Positions 1-8,613 of a stretch of DNA of 26,625 nt are shown here, piece after piece. Within the stretch, counting starts at the first letter, position 1. The number at the start of each line of letters is the position of its first letter. The DNA lies in the IMG/VR virus record IMGVR_UViG_3300032294_002548, positions 1-26,625 of that record; one strand, written 5' to 3'. The translations under genes and the position numbers were made by a program. Under the pieces are notes generated by a model, which was not told the origin of the DNA, searched no databases, and saw only the letters and a list, made by a program, of their open reading frames with translations. The stretch comes from a virus.

Positions 1-165
1 AGCAAACAGTGCATTTTGTTCTTGAAATGTTCTTAAAGTATGTGAAAATCTACATATTGCTCTACCCTTAAGAGCCTCACATATCTCAGCATAAATCTTT
101 GTTACTTCTGGTCTTAATGATGGGTGTAATAATTTAATTCTATCAAGCGTTACTTTATCTTGCAT
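1..165 (-). CDS. Endolysin, M15-type peptidase, N-terminal part (continues at the window end)
   Basis: This is the first 55 codons of a cell-wall peptidase, starting at an ATG at 165 and running off the window at base 1. It begins MQDKVTLDRIKLLHPSLRP and ends with FQEQNALFA, an arrangement usual in phage M15 endolysins, where a TFxEQNALYA segment precedes the zinc-binding core. The reading frame joins exactly to the open frame at 26625-26266, which starts GRNGNKGRIVTNARGG and carries the catalytic residues. Together they make 174 residues, a normal length for a stand-alone phage M15 peptidase. No signal peptide is visible, so the enzyme would need the holin, encoded 21 bases upstream (187-600), to reach the peptidoglycan. 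The gene closes the long minus-strand late arm. The family call is firm because of the C-terminal half; the bond cut is inferred from the family. Confidence 0.9.
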   Translation of the reverse strand, partial: MQDKVTLDRIKLLHPSLRPEVTKIYAEICEALKGRAICRFSHTLRTFQEQNALFA

Positions 166-186
166 AAACCTTTAGTTTAATTTTAG

Positions 187-600
187 TTATTTATCTAAAT
201 TGGTTTTCTGAATATTCTCATCTCGATCTAAGTACTTCTTAATTAACTTATAAAAGCTAAAACCAAAACCGGCTTGAAAATGTTCATCTATTGATTTAAG
301 CTCTATCATGGCTATTGCAAAGCCAACAATATTTATGATCGGTACACTAGGTAAAAACACTAAACCAACAATATGACATGTAATGATCACTATATTATAA
401 GATATAATCTTGCTTATAGTTGCTGCCATCTTTCGTGATGTTACTTTAACACCTAATTTTAAACATACTGCTAGTGCAATAATATAATCGAATATAATGA
501 ATGCAAACACAACAGCAACAATTGTCTGAATTGGTGCGAAGAATAAGCTTAAAGCAACAAGTATATTTTTAATGTTAAATATATCTAATATAGTAGTCAT
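187..600 (-). CDS. Holin, small multi-pass membrane protein
   Basis: A 137-residue protein with three or four hydrophobic segments (roughly residues 10-30, 31-47, 66-82 and 86-100) and a charged C-terminal tail ending DRDENIQKTNLDK. The segment around residues 37-60 (FDYIIALAVCLKLGVKVTSRK) has the Asp, then hydrophobic helix, then LGVKVTSRK layout seen in phage holin families such as phage_holin_4. Its role would be to form lesions in the inner membrane at the end of infection and release the endolysin. The context is strong: the M15 endolysin starts 21 bases downstream on the same strand, and the connector gene ends just upstream. Its leader is very short and joined to the preceding gene, so it is probably expressed as part of the head-lysis operon. 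Family membership is by eye; membrane nature and position are clear. Confidence 0.75.
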   Translation of the reverse strand: MTTILDIFNIKNILVALSLFFAPIQTIVAVVFAFIIFDYIIALAVCLKLGVKVTSRKMAATISKIISYNIVIITCHIVGLVFLPSVPIINIVGFAIAMIELKSIDEHFQAGFGFSFYKLIKKYLDRDENIQKTNLDK

Positions 601-606
601 TTTAAT

Positions 607-1101
607 TTAGCATCTTTTTTTGGTATATATACCACCTTTATTTACTTTCTTCTGAACAATATCTTGAACACCATAACTTTCTTTTTCTTCATCAAACCAA
701 ACTTTAAAGCCGGCCAATAATGAATTAGCAATCGCTGATGTGCTCTTTTGAAGCAAACCAATTCTTTGACTATCAGCAGCACTATCAAAATTAGATGATT
801 TAGTTGTAATACCAAATTGATTGATACTAAGCCCAAGTTGCGGTATAAGATTGGCATAAGTAAGATAAGCCATTGCTGGCTGTATCTTATGTACTAATGT
901 TTGATCTAATGATGTCATGCCGCTGATAGGCGTATCAGTTTCAAAATAACCTTGCAATCTATCAAAGTTCTCTTTACCAATGATCGATTTAAAATTATTC
1001 TCAAACAATACATCAACAATAATCATTAAAGGTTCAAGTTCAACTAATTGTTGAACTTTGGTAACTCTTTTGATGTAAGCTTCATCTACAATGTGTTGCA
1101 T
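607..1101 (-). CDS. Putative head-tail connector protein
   Basis: A 164-residue soluble protein just downstream of the portal gene (8-base gap) and 6 bases before the holin. It contains IIVDVLFENNFKSIIGKE near residues 27-45 and then HKIQPAMAYLTYANLIPQ near 88-105, a mostly helical layout like connector proteins found next to portals in Bacteroidota phages (early helix, a short 'I.G...FD.L' stretch, then a helix with 'QPA.AYL.Y'). The usual role of such a protein is to bind under the portal ring and join head to tail. I infer the role from position and helical pattern, not from a diagnostic motif. The C-terminus is basic (KKVNKGGIYTKKRC). It could also be an uncharacterised structural protein. 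Confidence 0.5.
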   Translation of the reverse strand: MQHIVDEAYIKRVTKVQQLVELEPLMIIVDVLFENNFKSIIGKENFDRLQGYFETDTPISGMTSLDQTLVHKIQPAMAYLTYANLIPQLGLSINQFGITTKSSNFDSAADSQRIGLLQKSTSAIANSLLAGFKVWFDEEKESYGVQDIVQKKVNKGGIYTKKRC

Positions 1102-1109
1102 ATTTTAAT

Positions 1110-2207
1110 TTAGATTTGTTCTGATTGATTAACTTTTAATTTAATTGGGTTCATCTTAATTTGAAGACCCCAACCCGATTCTGAAAGCATCTTATTCATT
1201 TCACTTTCAATAACTTTTCTTAGTGAACTTACAATAGTATCATCATAAATTTGATAAGCTGTTTGAATAACTGATGCATTGTCAAAACCATTATTGGTTG
1301 CAAGGCCGGCGATAGCCGGATTTGTGACTTGATGAGCAGATAAGATCATTTGTCTGTTGTTCTCTACGATTGCAATATACGAATTATCATTCAAATTATA
1401 GTTAATTGCATCAATTTTTGTTGCTTCTGCTTCTGATGGGGCAAACAATAACACTGCTTTACCTGCATTGTCTGAGCCTCTAAACTCTCTTTCAAGTCTA
1501 TTAACTATATCATCTTGTTCATCTTCACTATACTCACCAAATATTGTAACCATCAAACGAGGTGCCCAACCATTAAGTGTATTACTTAATGCAAACTTAC
1601 TCATTTCATCTTCTAAAAGAATTGAATTGATTGCACTTGCATAGCTAGGTGTATTGTATATATCATTATTTAACGTAACTGAATAACGATAGTAACTATC
1701 TGTATCAATATCTTTTTTGTAAACCTGGTAAATAGTTTGTTTATTAGTACTTGATTTACGTTTGCCCCAGTCTGGGCTGAATACAAATGATGTTGGTTGC
1801 AATTCTTCATTTAAGTTTGAACCAACTCTTACGTTACTAACCGGTACGTGACTTAAATAATTATAAATGCTTTGAGTTGGTCTAACTTTCAATATAAATT
1901 GGTTAAAAATAACATAATCATTGATAACACCCAAAACTGTTTGATCAAGTGGTTTTGATGAATATTGATTAAATAATGCAAGTTCTTCTTCTGTACCCAA
2001 AATTTCAAAATCATCTAGCATATTAATCTTAGTTCTGATAATAGCAGCATGAGTTGGTGATTTTTCAATTAATTCTAAGATTTTATCTGGGTATAAATTA
2101 TCAAAACCCCAAGAAAAATAACCATTTTGCTTTTGAGCATAATACTGATATGGCAAAGAATTTAATTTTGCATTTTCAGTTAGTTTAATTAATGTTGATT
2201 TACTCAT
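1110..2207 (-). CDS. Portal protein
   Basis: A 365-residue protein with the layout of a phage portal, the dodecameric ring at one capsid vertex through which DNA is packaged and to which the tail attaches. Near residues 35-60 it has the sequence FDNLYPDKILELIEKSPTH followed by AAIIRTKI, the YP..L..L...SP...A.I pattern common at portal N-termini. A central acidic/basic helical region (EYSEDEQDDIVNRLEREF) and a C-terminal segment with QMILSAHQVTNPAIAG resemble the stem and wing regions of PBSX/HK97-type portals. It is shorter than many portals (400-500 residues). The start ATG overlaps the stop of the upstream gene by one base (TAATG), implying translational coupling. Unusually, it lies downstream of the major capsid gene and far from terL. 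No other gene in the window is a better portal candidate. Confidence 0.75.
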   Translation of the reverse strand: MSKSTLIKLTENAKLNSLPYQYYAQKQNGYFSWGFDNLYPDKILELIEKSPTHAAIIRTKINMLDDFEILGTEEELALFNQYSSKPLDQTVLGVINDYVIFNQFILKVRPTQSIYNYLSHVPVSNVRVGSNLNEELQPTSFVFSPDWGKRKSSTNKQTIYQVYKKDIDTDSYYRYSVTLNNDIYNTPSYASAINSILLEDEMSKFALSNTLNGWAPRLMVTIFGEYSEDEQDDIVNRLEREFRGSDNAGKAVLLFAPSEAEATKIDAINYNLNDNSYIAIVENNRQMILSAHQVTNPAIAGLATNNGFDNASVIQTAYQIYDDTIVSSLRKVIESEMNKMLSESGWGLQIKMNPIKLKVNQSEQI

Positions 2208-3052
2208 TACAGTAGATTTTTAATTTCTTTTTTTAAGTTATTGTTAATAGTACTATAGGTGTTACTGTTTGTTGTTAACTGAAAAGTAATTGATGCTCTA
2301 TCAGTTACTTTATAATCATTACTAATCATTACATTATCAAAATATAACATATCTGTTTCACTATACAAAATAACAACATAAGGTGAATTAACTGATAATT
2401 GATAGAATGCATTATAATTAACTGTTTCAAATTCAATTAAATTAACATCTAATTCAATTAAGTTAAGTGATACTTCTTCAATAGCTATACTCTTTGCGAT
2501 AGCAGGGTTTATAGTTATTAATGAATTAATCTGATTAGCTGATGATTTAACTATATAGTTGTTTTTTTGTAAAAACAAAACATGACTAAATCTAGTTGCT
2601 AAGTATTCAGAACATACTTGATTAGCATTCTTTGTAATCTTCTTATATACTGAATATGATAGATCAATTAAGTTCTTAGTTATATCAGTTGCTATATACT
2701 CTATAGTCTGAATATCACTTGTATTAGTGACTTCTTTGATTGTTTTAGTGTTATTCTTGACTGCATTATTAATCAATATATATTGACCCCCTAGATCAAT
2801 TATAAGGCTTACTAGCTTATTATTGAATATAACATCATTCTGATTAACTGTAAGGCTTATAAGGGCATCTATTGAGTTTTTTGACTTAATATAGCTTATA
2901 TTAGCTGTATTTATAATCATATCAATAGCTGTTATAGTATGATCAGATATAAGATCAACAACTTCTTTATCTACATTATATTTAAGTAAAGCTATATCAT
3001 CAAGTATATATAATGACTGTATTGTTTGTACTGAATAATTAATGCAATTCAT
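2207..3052 (-). CDS. Unknown 281-residue protein between capsid and portal genes
   Basis: I do not recognise this protein. It is rich in Ile, Asn, Ser and Thr, has no obvious signal peptide or long membrane segment, and seems to alternate helical stretches in the first two thirds (VDLISDHTITAIDMIINTA) with a beta-like C-terminal third (SPYVVILYSETDMLYFDNV). The stop overlaps the portal start by one base, so the two are probably co-translated. Just upstream lies a strong terminator hairpin (3079-3106), then a leader with the ACTATTAAA element 9 bases from the start. This gene therefore probably opens a new transcription unit (unknown protein, portal, connector, holin, endolysin). A structural or assembly role is likely from position only. 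Confidence 0.7.
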   Translation of the reverse strand: MNCINYSVQTIQSLYILDDIALLKYNVDKEVVDLISDHTITAIDMIINTANISYIKSKNSIDALISLTVNQNDVIFNNKLVSLIIDLGGQYILINNAVKNNTKTIKEVTNTSDIQTIEYIATDITKNLIDLSYSVYKKITKNANQVCSEYLATRFSHVLFLQKNNYIVKSSANQINSLITINPAIAKSIAIEEVSLNLIELDVNLIEFETVNYNAFYQLSVNSPYVVILYSETDMLYFDNVMISNDYKVTDRASITFQLTTNSNTYSTINNNLKKEIKNLL

Positions 3053-3078
3053 ATCTCTTTTTAGTTTAATAGTTCAAT

Positions 3079-3106
3079 AAAAAAAGTCGTGATCAATGAC
3101 CACGAC
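3079..3106 (-). terminator. Rho-independent terminator after the capsid-region genes
   Basis: On the minus strand the arms GTCGTG and CACGAC are extended inwards by G-U and TCA/TGA pairs, and are followed at once by seven T residues. It lies between the 175-residue structural gene and the 281-residue gene, so it would end the capsid transcript before the portal-lysis unit. Confidence 0.8.
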
Positions 3107-3138
3107 CTTTAATTTAAACAAACAGATTATGAGTATTT

Positions 3139-3666
3139 TTAGATGAATTGATAATCACCTGAAACAAGGGTTGGCACAAGACCATCAAGAATTGACGCTA
3201 GGGCTGGTTCAGCACCGGTCAATTCAACTGAATAACCTTGCGCATCTGCAACAGCAGCACCCGTCACGTGATTCAATACACTAGCTTTAAGACCATTTGT
3301 AAGGCCCAAGGCTTTATATAAACCATTTTTGGTTTTAACGATAGCAACAACTTTGCTAACACCCAAGTTCATGTGAAACAGTCTAGCTGAGTTATTATCT
3401 TCTGAATAAGAATATCTTACAACATGATTAAAGTATCTGTTGTTATTGCTAACAACAAGGCTATCATCAGCACTACCACTTTCGTCTTCAAGATCAACTT
3501 TATACCAAGTCAAACCTGAAACAAATGCAGTAATTTGACCTTCTGTTGAACCAGAAGTGGCAATAGTAACACTATCAACATCAGCCAAATTTGCAAGATA
3601 AACTTCTTGAATACCTGCTACACCATAAGAACATGATTTTTCAAGATTTGCATTAATTAAGCACAT
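3139..3666 (-). CDS. Putative structural protein (tail-tube or minor capsid type)
   Basis: A 175-residue protein with a beta-rich, low-charge sequence. The N-terminus has SCSYGVAGIQEVYLANLADV near residues 11-30; a Cys followed by a Gly-rich turn and 'I..VYLANL' is often seen in abundant structural proteins of Bacteroidota phages. The middle has alternating hydrophobic strands (GQITAFVSGLTWYKVDLEDE) and the C-terminus repeats small residues (AEPALASILDGLVPTLVSG). Codon use is richer in G and C than in neighbouring unknown genes, as in the major capsid gene, which suggests high expression. It lies directly after the major capsid gene with a hairpin between, and a terminator follows it. I favour a tail-tube-like or capsid-decoration role; the sequence alone does not decide. 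Confidence 0.5.
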   Translation of the reverse strand: MCLINANLEKSCSYGVAGIQEVYLANLADVDSVTIATSGSTEGQITAFVSGLTWYKVDLEDESGSADDSLVVSNNNRYFNHVVRYSYSEDNNSARLFHMNLGVSKVVAIVKTKNGLYKALGLTNGLKASVLNHVTGAAVADAQGYSVELTGAEPALASILDGLVPTLVSGDYQFI

Positions 3667-3695
3667 ATTTTTTTTTTGAGTTTTTGTTTAATTTA

Positions 3696-3714
3696 GGGGG
3701 TCATTAAGACCCCC
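3696..3714 (-). terminator. GC-rich hairpin after the major capsid gene
   Basis: Arms GGGGGTC and GACCCCC enclose a five-base loop. On the minus strand it is followed by TAAATTAAAC, a weak U tract. It may partly terminate or protect the capsid transcript, so that the 3139-3666 gene is read at a lower level. Confidence 0.6.
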
Positions 3715-3743
3715 ATTATTTTTGATTATTGATTAGTGTTAGA

Positions 3744-4628
3744 TTACTTTCTGATTACAACGTCAGCACCAATGGCATAGTTAACACCGAATCTGAATTT
3801 AGCAATCATTCTGAATTTGTCATCACCTGTTGAATCTGACATGTTGATAACTTTAATCTCACCTTTGGTATCGAAGTCATAACCGTAGGCCAAGTTATCA
3901 GCATTAGTCATGAACCATTTGCCACTTGCAAGACCAGAAGTAGGTACAAGTTCAAGTTCTCTATTGATATGACTTACAGTATTTGCTCTATTTTCAGAAG
4001 CACCACCGACAAGGCTAAGCTTATTGATTGCAGCATTATACATATCAAGATCTTTCTTGTTCATGAAAACCTTTAAGCTAGGTTTAGAAAGCAAGTTAGC
4101 ACTTGCACTAAAATAAAATGCTTCAAACTGATCAACAATGTTAGACAATGAGATAGTTGCACCAGTAACTTCTGTTACAGCAGTATCAGCATCAGCCAAA
4201 GTATAAAGACCGACGACTGTATCACCAGTTGTACCACCCCAGATCTGGGTCTCAACACCTTTACCAAATCTTTCTAAGATATAAGCTACCAAGAATTCTT
4301 GCAAAACAGCAGGTACTGTATCAGGTGCTGTCATCAAAGCAGCAGCGTGCAATTTTTCAATTTCTTCAACACACATTTCTGTGTTTATTGCATATTTACC
4401 AGTTTTTAGGGTTCTTTGAGCAATGCTGATTGAACCTGCATCTTCAAAGTCGCAAGTTGCTTCTTTAAATAAAGTACCTGAATCTGAAAATACTGATAAT
4501 TTTGTTTCGTCGGTTACACCAGCATAAGCACGACCGAAGTTTTCTAAGCTGTTACCAACAAACAAGGCTGGGCCAAACAATGCGCCCGGGTTGGTCATAG
4601 TATAAACTGAATTAGCTGTAGTTGCCAT
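3744..4628 (-). CDS. Major capsid protein (HK97-like fold, inferred)
   Basis: A 294-residue protein directly after the scaffold and protease genes, the usual place of the major capsid protein. It is rich in Ala, Gly, Thr and Val, with few Cys, and ends in beta strands (KFRFGVNYAIGADVVIRK) like the P-domain end of HK97-type capsid proteins. A segment near residues 170-195 (FEAFYFSASANLLSKPSLKV) followed by FMNKKDLDMYNAAI matches the 'helix, then strand, then m....d....' layout of the A/P domains. Codon choice is the most GC-tolerant in the window, fitting a highly expressed gene. A long A-rich leader with a TACTATTAAC element precedes the ATG at 4628, and a GC hairpin follows the stop. The fold is inferred from context and composition; the protease and coiled-coil scaffold upstream make the call strong. 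Confidence 0.8.
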   Translation of the reverse strand: MATTANSVYTMTNPGALFGPALFVGNSLENFGRAYAGVTDETKLSVFSDSGTLFKEATCDFEDAGSISIAQRTLKTGKYAINTEMCVEEIEKLHAAALMTAPDTVPAVLQEFLVAYILERFGKGVETQIWGGTTGDTVVGLYTLADADTAVTEVTGATISLSNIVDQFEAFYFSASANLLSKPSLKVFMNKKDLDMYNAAINKLSLVGGASENRANTVSHINRELELVPTSGLASGKWFMTNADNLAYGYDFDTKGEIKVINMSDSTGDDKFRMIAKFRFGVNYAIGADVVIRK

Positions 4629-4693
4629 CTTTTTTAATTTTTTGTTTAATTGTTTATTTTGTTGTTAATAGTAATATTGATTAATTAACTAAC

Positions 4694-5251
4694 TTATTTT
4701 TTATTTTTCTTTTTTGATAAGATATATTCAACCATCTTGTTTTCAACCTTATCTTCATTAGTTGCAAGTTGAACAGCAACAGGTCTAACCATTTCAGCCA
4801 TCTTAGTTTCTAAAGCTGATTTAGCTTCTGATAAAGTAGTTGTTTGACCTTCTAATTCTTGAATTTTAATATTCAATTCATTAATAACGTTTTTCAAAGC
4901 CTCAATTTCAGCATCTTTTTCAGCCAATTTTTTTGACATTTCGTCTTCAACATCAACTGATACATTACCGTCTTCAACCTCTACCTCTACACTAGATTCA
5001 GATTCAGCAGGCATTTCAACTTTGCCGTCTTTTACAACAAGCAAACCACCACTCATGACTTCGTATTCACCGTCTTCTAATGCAATCATTTCACCTGCAT
5101 CATTCATAACAGTAACCGCAAGTGTTGCTTCATCTACATTAACGATTCTACCATCAGCAAGTGTTACTTCTGCCATTGCCACTTTGATTTGTTCTTTGAT
5201 TTCATTTATGCCTTGCAATGCAAGCATAATATTTTTAAGCATTTTAACCAT
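4694..5251 (-). CDS. Capsid scaffold-like protein
   Basis: A 185-residue acidic protein. Residues 25-80 form a small beta-rich domain (ADGRIVNVDEATLAVTVMND, then GGLLVVKDGKVE). An acidic linker follows (SSVEVEVEDGNVSVDVEDE, about 86-104), and then a long coiled coil (about 105-155, with heptads such as KLAEKDAEIEALKNVINELN). The C-terminus is very basic (YILSKKKNKK), typical of scaffolds that bind the inside of the capsid shell through a basic tail. It sits between the XkdF-like protease and the major capsid gene, the usual order. A scaffold is cleaved or leaves the prohead during maturation. The ATG at 5251 has a leader of about 30 bases after an ACTATTAAC element; the Met at codon 4 is an alternative start. 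Confidence 0.75.
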   Translation of the reverse strand: MVKMLKNIMLALQGINEIKEQIKVAMAEVTLADGRIVNVDEATLAVTVMNDAGEMIALEDGEYEVMSGGLLVVKDGKVEMPAESESSVEVEVEDGNVSVDVEDEMSKKLAEKDAEIEALKNVINELNIKIQELEGQTTTLSEAKSALETKMAEMVRPVAVQLATNEDKVENKMVEYILSKKKNKK

Positions 5252-5305
5252 TTTATTTAAATGTGTTTAGTTAATTATTTTTAGTTAATAGTGAGATTGT
5301 TAAAG

Positions 5306-5875
5306 TTACTTAGCTAACTCGTTTTTAATCTGATCAATAAGATCATAAACTGATACTTTAGATAGTTTAGTTTTTTCTTCAATCTTAAGCATAGCCTCAA
5401 TGCTATACCCTTTAATTTTGCCATCTTTAATTAATTGCCAAAGATTTGAATCTTCAATCTTTAAACTCATAAACCAAGTGCCAATAGGTAGATCATAACC
5501 TAATGAATTTGATTTATCTTCTTTATCAGTTTTAAGCCAACTTTCAAATAATTTAACTTTATTTGAATTAAGTGCTAATTTAGAATCATGCTGAATATTG
5601 CTTACAACATCTTTATTCTTGCTAACATAACTTAAAGCAAGTTTGGCAATTGTATCAGCATCAAATTCAATATAGAACTCTTGATTATCAATTAATCTAT
5701 AAATCTTTTGATTTGGTATAAGCACCGGCCCGGTGACAATCATTTTATCTTCATTAAGATTAATCTTAACTTGATCATTCATTACAATAAAGTATTCACC
5801 AATGGCTGGCTTATCAACTAAGCTGACAAGATCAATTTCTGATTCATCATCTATAATTACTTTGTATTCTTTCAT
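5306..5875 (-). CDS. XkdF-like prohead protease
   Basis: A 189-residue protein matching the XkdF/Peptidase_S78_2 type of phage serine protease, which matures the prohead by cutting scaffold and capsid proteins. Visible marks are LVSLVDKPAIGEYF near residues 16-29 (these proteins begin with a '..VD.PAI' segment), MIVTGPVLIPNQKIYR at 45-60, a likely catalytic His in NIQHDSK (His96), ESWL at 111-114, LPIGTWFMSLKI at 129-140 and the likely nucleophile in GKIKGYSIEA (Ser158). All the expected blocks are present, so it is probably active. It follows the tape-measure gene by only two bases (5875/5878), tying the head module to the tail module in one transcript. The scaffold gene lies downstream. Confidence 0.85.
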   Translation of the reverse strand: MKEYKVIIDDESEIDLVSLVDKPAIGEYFIVMNDQVKINLNEDKMIVTGPVLIPNQKIYRLIDNQEFYIEFDADTIAKLALSYVSKNKDVVSNIQHDSKLALNSNKVKLFESWLKTDKEDKSNSLGYDLPIGTWFMSLKIEDSNLWQLIKDGKIKGYSIEAMLKIEEKTKLSKVSVYDLIDQIKNELAK

Positions 5876-5877
5876 TT

Positions 5878-8583
5878 TTAAAGTGTACTTAAAACGTTTA
5901 TTTTTGTTACATTATCTTGAACTTTATTAATTTCTTCAACTGAAACAACAACAGGTCTATTAGCTAATTGATTAATACTATTCAAGATAGCATCATTAAT
6001 AGTATTTGTGTTACTTACTTGTACTGATTGACTAGGTGCTGATGTAACAAAACCACCATTTGCATAACCTTTTCTACTTTTTTCAAGATAGCCAAGAATA
6101 TCTGCATATTTTGGGTTATCTACTATTCTTTTAGGTACAACATATTCACCTTCGTGAACAATACCAGCAGGCTTATAACCACTAGAATCAGGTTTACCTG
6201 AACCATTACCTGTGTAACCCCCTTCGGCAAACCCTTCGGTAAATAAAGGTGTTATAGTAGCTGCTAGAATGGCTGCTAAGGCTGTGATAGCTGCAATAGT
6301 AGCAATACCAAAGGTTGGGTCTTTCAAAGCACTAGATGATGCTAGATTGGCTATAGCAACGCCTGATTGAGCAAGTGCTGATAACCTAGCAAGTCTTGCT
6401 TTTTCTCTTTCAGCATTCTTTTGATTCTCAAGTTCTTGAGCTCTTTGAGCTTCAAGTCTTTTAATGTTTTCTTCTTCTGCTTTTTGTTGTTCAAGTAATT
6501 GAGCTTTTTGAGCAGATACAACAGCATTTGCACTCTTTTCAGATTCTAACTTGTCTTCAATAGATTTTTTTTGAGCAAGTATGCTATTGATTTGAGTTTG
6601 ATTATTTGATTTAACAGCATCACTTAACTTACCATTCAGCTCTAACTGTTTTGCTGTTAATTCAGCAATTGTATCAGTTGTTGCACTAGCTTGTTCATTA
6701 AGTGCATCTAATTCATCATTAATTCTATCTCTCTTAGCAGTTGATTCTTCAATCTGAGCATTAATGTTATCAATATTAGCTTTAATTGCATTAAGTCTCG
6801 CATCAACAAAAGTTGTTAATGTAGCTGTTACATTTTGAGCAATTTCATTAAGACCATTGACAGTACTTTGAAACGACTCTTCTTGAACTTTATTAATTTC
6901 AGCATTTGCATCTTTATCAATTTTAATTCTTTGATCAGCATTCTTTTCTTGTTCAATTCTAACTTTTTGAGCAAATGCACTTTCAATATCACTCTTAGTT
7001 TTTTCTAATGCTGCAAACTCTTCAACTCTATTTTTATTACCTTTAAGAACTTTCATTCTAGCTTCAATAATAGCAGTTGCTGCATCAGCTTCTGATTGAA
7101 TTCTTTTTAAATTAATCTCTTCTGTTGCATTAAGATTTTGTTGTTCTAATAATCTAACTTCATTTATAGCATTAATTCTAGTTTTTGCTGTTTCAAATTG
7201 ACTTTCTGCAACAGCTTTATTACTATCAATCAATAATTGATTACCAGCAATGTTATTTTCAATTGCTAATGTTGTACTTAAGCTTGAACTTGTTTGATTA
7301 ATTATTGCTGCAATCTCTTTGCTTGCAGCTTTTAGATCAACAATTGCTAAATTCTGAATACGTTTAATATCTTCTGCTGATGCATTTAAGCTTTGCAAAA
7401 AGTTAGCAATTTCTTGCTTTCTTGTTTCATTTCTTGCTTTAATTTCTTCTGCTCTTTTATCATCAATTTTCTTTTGAGTTTCAGCAGCAAATACTTCAAT
7501 AGCTATTTCAGCATCTTTAACTTTAATCAATTGTTCTTTATAAGCATCACTGCTTTCACTTAATAATGATAGTCTATCTTGTTCAAGTTTTAATTCAGCA
7601 TCTAGTATAGCCTTTTTTTGATCTATACTTTCTTTACCTTTTGCTTGACTAATCTTTAATTCTCTATTTAATTGAGCAAGTTTTAACTCACTTAATTTAA
7701 TAATTTCTTCTGTTTGACGCTTAACTTTGATTTCTTCACGTTCTCTGTTTGTTGCATCAGAAACATTACCAAAGAATTCTTTAATTTCTTTTTTTGCTGC
7801 TGTTAAATCAAATGTAAAAACAGATTTAATTAACCTACCAGTCGCAAATAATGCTTCTGTTATACCTGCAAAAACAGCTTTAAATTCATCACCAAAACTG
7901 CCTACACTAGCCTTAATAGCATCAAAGTTTTCAACTATTGTAACCAATGCAACTAATAACAAACCAATGCCTGTAGCTGCTATAGCACTCTTAGCAGCAA
8001 GACCAAAACCTTGCCATGCTGCTCTTGCTAAATTAAGACCTTTGCCTAATAAAGTTGTTTGACCAATTAACGTATTAAATAACTTATTCTGAATTGAGAA
8101 TGCTTCTGATATTGCTTGAATTGATTGAATAACAGTTAATACCTGCAAGAACTTTAATTCAGCCTTTTCAGCTTGCTCTGCACTAAGACCCAATTCATCA
8201 CCAAACAGTGATGCACCTGCTGTTGCCAAACCAAATGCACCAGCGGCAGCTTGACCAAACCTTGCAAGACCTTCGACTCTATCAGCAAATGTTGTATCAG
8301 ATGTTCTTTCATCAATGATCTTTAATTGAGTATTAACATCTCTTAATTCTCTTTCAAGTTGATTGTACGATTGAGTGCCGAATTCGGCTTGTTCAAACAA
8401 TGCTTCAAGATCACGTTTCTTTGCTGTCAGTTCACCAACTGACTTTGCTGATCTATTTAAAGTTGAATTAAGTTCATCAATATTATTTGAAGAAGTCGCC
8501 GTTGAGTTAGCGACTTCTTGCATTACATCATTTAATTTTGAAACATCAGATGAATCAATTACTATTTTATTTGTAGATGTCAT
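5878..8583 (-). CDS. Tail tape measure protein
   Basis: A 901-residue, Ala/Lys/Glu-rich, largely helical protein. Residues 1-115 are coiled coil with the phrase TAKKRDLEALFEQAEFGTQS, common at tape-measure N-termini. A hydrophobic stretch lies near residues 195-220 (AIAATGIGLLLVALVTIV), followed by a long coiled-coil rod (about 270-740) and a second hydrophobic stretch near 755-780 (IATIAAITALAAILAATI). The C-terminal part, from about residue 784, has GFAEGGYTGNGSGKPDSSG and GIVHEGEYVVPKRIVDNP, a signature of tape-measure C-termini in many siphoviruses. The protein sets tail length and helps DNA enter the host membrane; if fully extended as helix it would fit a tail of roughly 130 nm. A TAAACTATTAAC-like element precedes the ATG at 8583. 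Confidence 0.93.
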   Translation of the reverse strand: MTSTNKIVIDSSDVSKLNDVMQEVANSTATSSNNIDELNSTLNRSAKSVGELTAKKRDLEALFEQAEFGTQSYNQLERELRDVNTQLKIIDERTSDTTFADRVEGLARFGQAAAGAFGLATAGASLFGDELGLSAEQAEKAELKFLQVLTVIQSIQAISEAFSIQNKLFNTLIGQTTLLGKGLNLARAAWQGFGLAAKSAIAATGIGLLLVALVTIVENFDAIKASVGSFGDEFKAVFAGITEALFATGRLIKSVFTFDLTAAKKEIKEFFGNVSDATNREREEIKVKRQTEEIIKLSELKLAQLNRELKISQAKGKESIDQKKAILDAELKLEQDRLSLLSESSDAYKEQLIKVKDAEIAIEVFAAETQKKIDDKRAEEIKARNETRKQEIANFLQSLNASAEDIKRIQNLAIVDLKAASKEIAAIINQTSSSLSTTLAIENNIAGNQLLIDSNKAVAESQFETAKTRINAINEVRLLEQQNLNATEEINLKRIQSEADAATAIIEARMKVLKGNKNRVEEFAALEKTKSDIESAFAQKVRIEQEKNADQRIKIDKDANAEINKVQEESFQSTVNGLNEIAQNVTATLTTFVDARLNAIKANIDNINAQIEESTAKRDRINDELDALNEQASATTDTIAELTAKQLELNGKLSDAVKSNNQTQINSILAQKKSIEDKLESEKSANAVVSAQKAQLLEQQKAEEENIKRLEAQRAQELENQKNAEREKARLARLSALAQSGVAIANLASSSALKDPTFGIATIAAITALAAILAATITPLFTEGFAEGGYTGNGSGKPDSSGYKPAGIVHEGEYVVPKRIVDNPKYADILGYLEKSRKGYANGGFVTSAPSQSVQVSNTNTINDAILNSINQLANRPVVVSVEEINKVQDNVTKINVLSTL

Positions 8584-8613
8584 ATAACCGTTTTTTTAAG
8601 TTAATAGTTTGAC

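Noticed and set aside
4229-4429. Plus-strand open frame of 66 codons
   Set aside because: It is antisense to the major capsid gene and has no supporting leader or family pattern.
5022-5270. Plus-strand open frame of 82 codons
   Set aside because: It is the shadow of the scaffold-like gene, which has clear domain structure and context.
7727-8062. Plus-strand open frame of 111 codons
   Set aside because: It is antisense to the tape measure gene and its composition mirrors that gene's codon bias.
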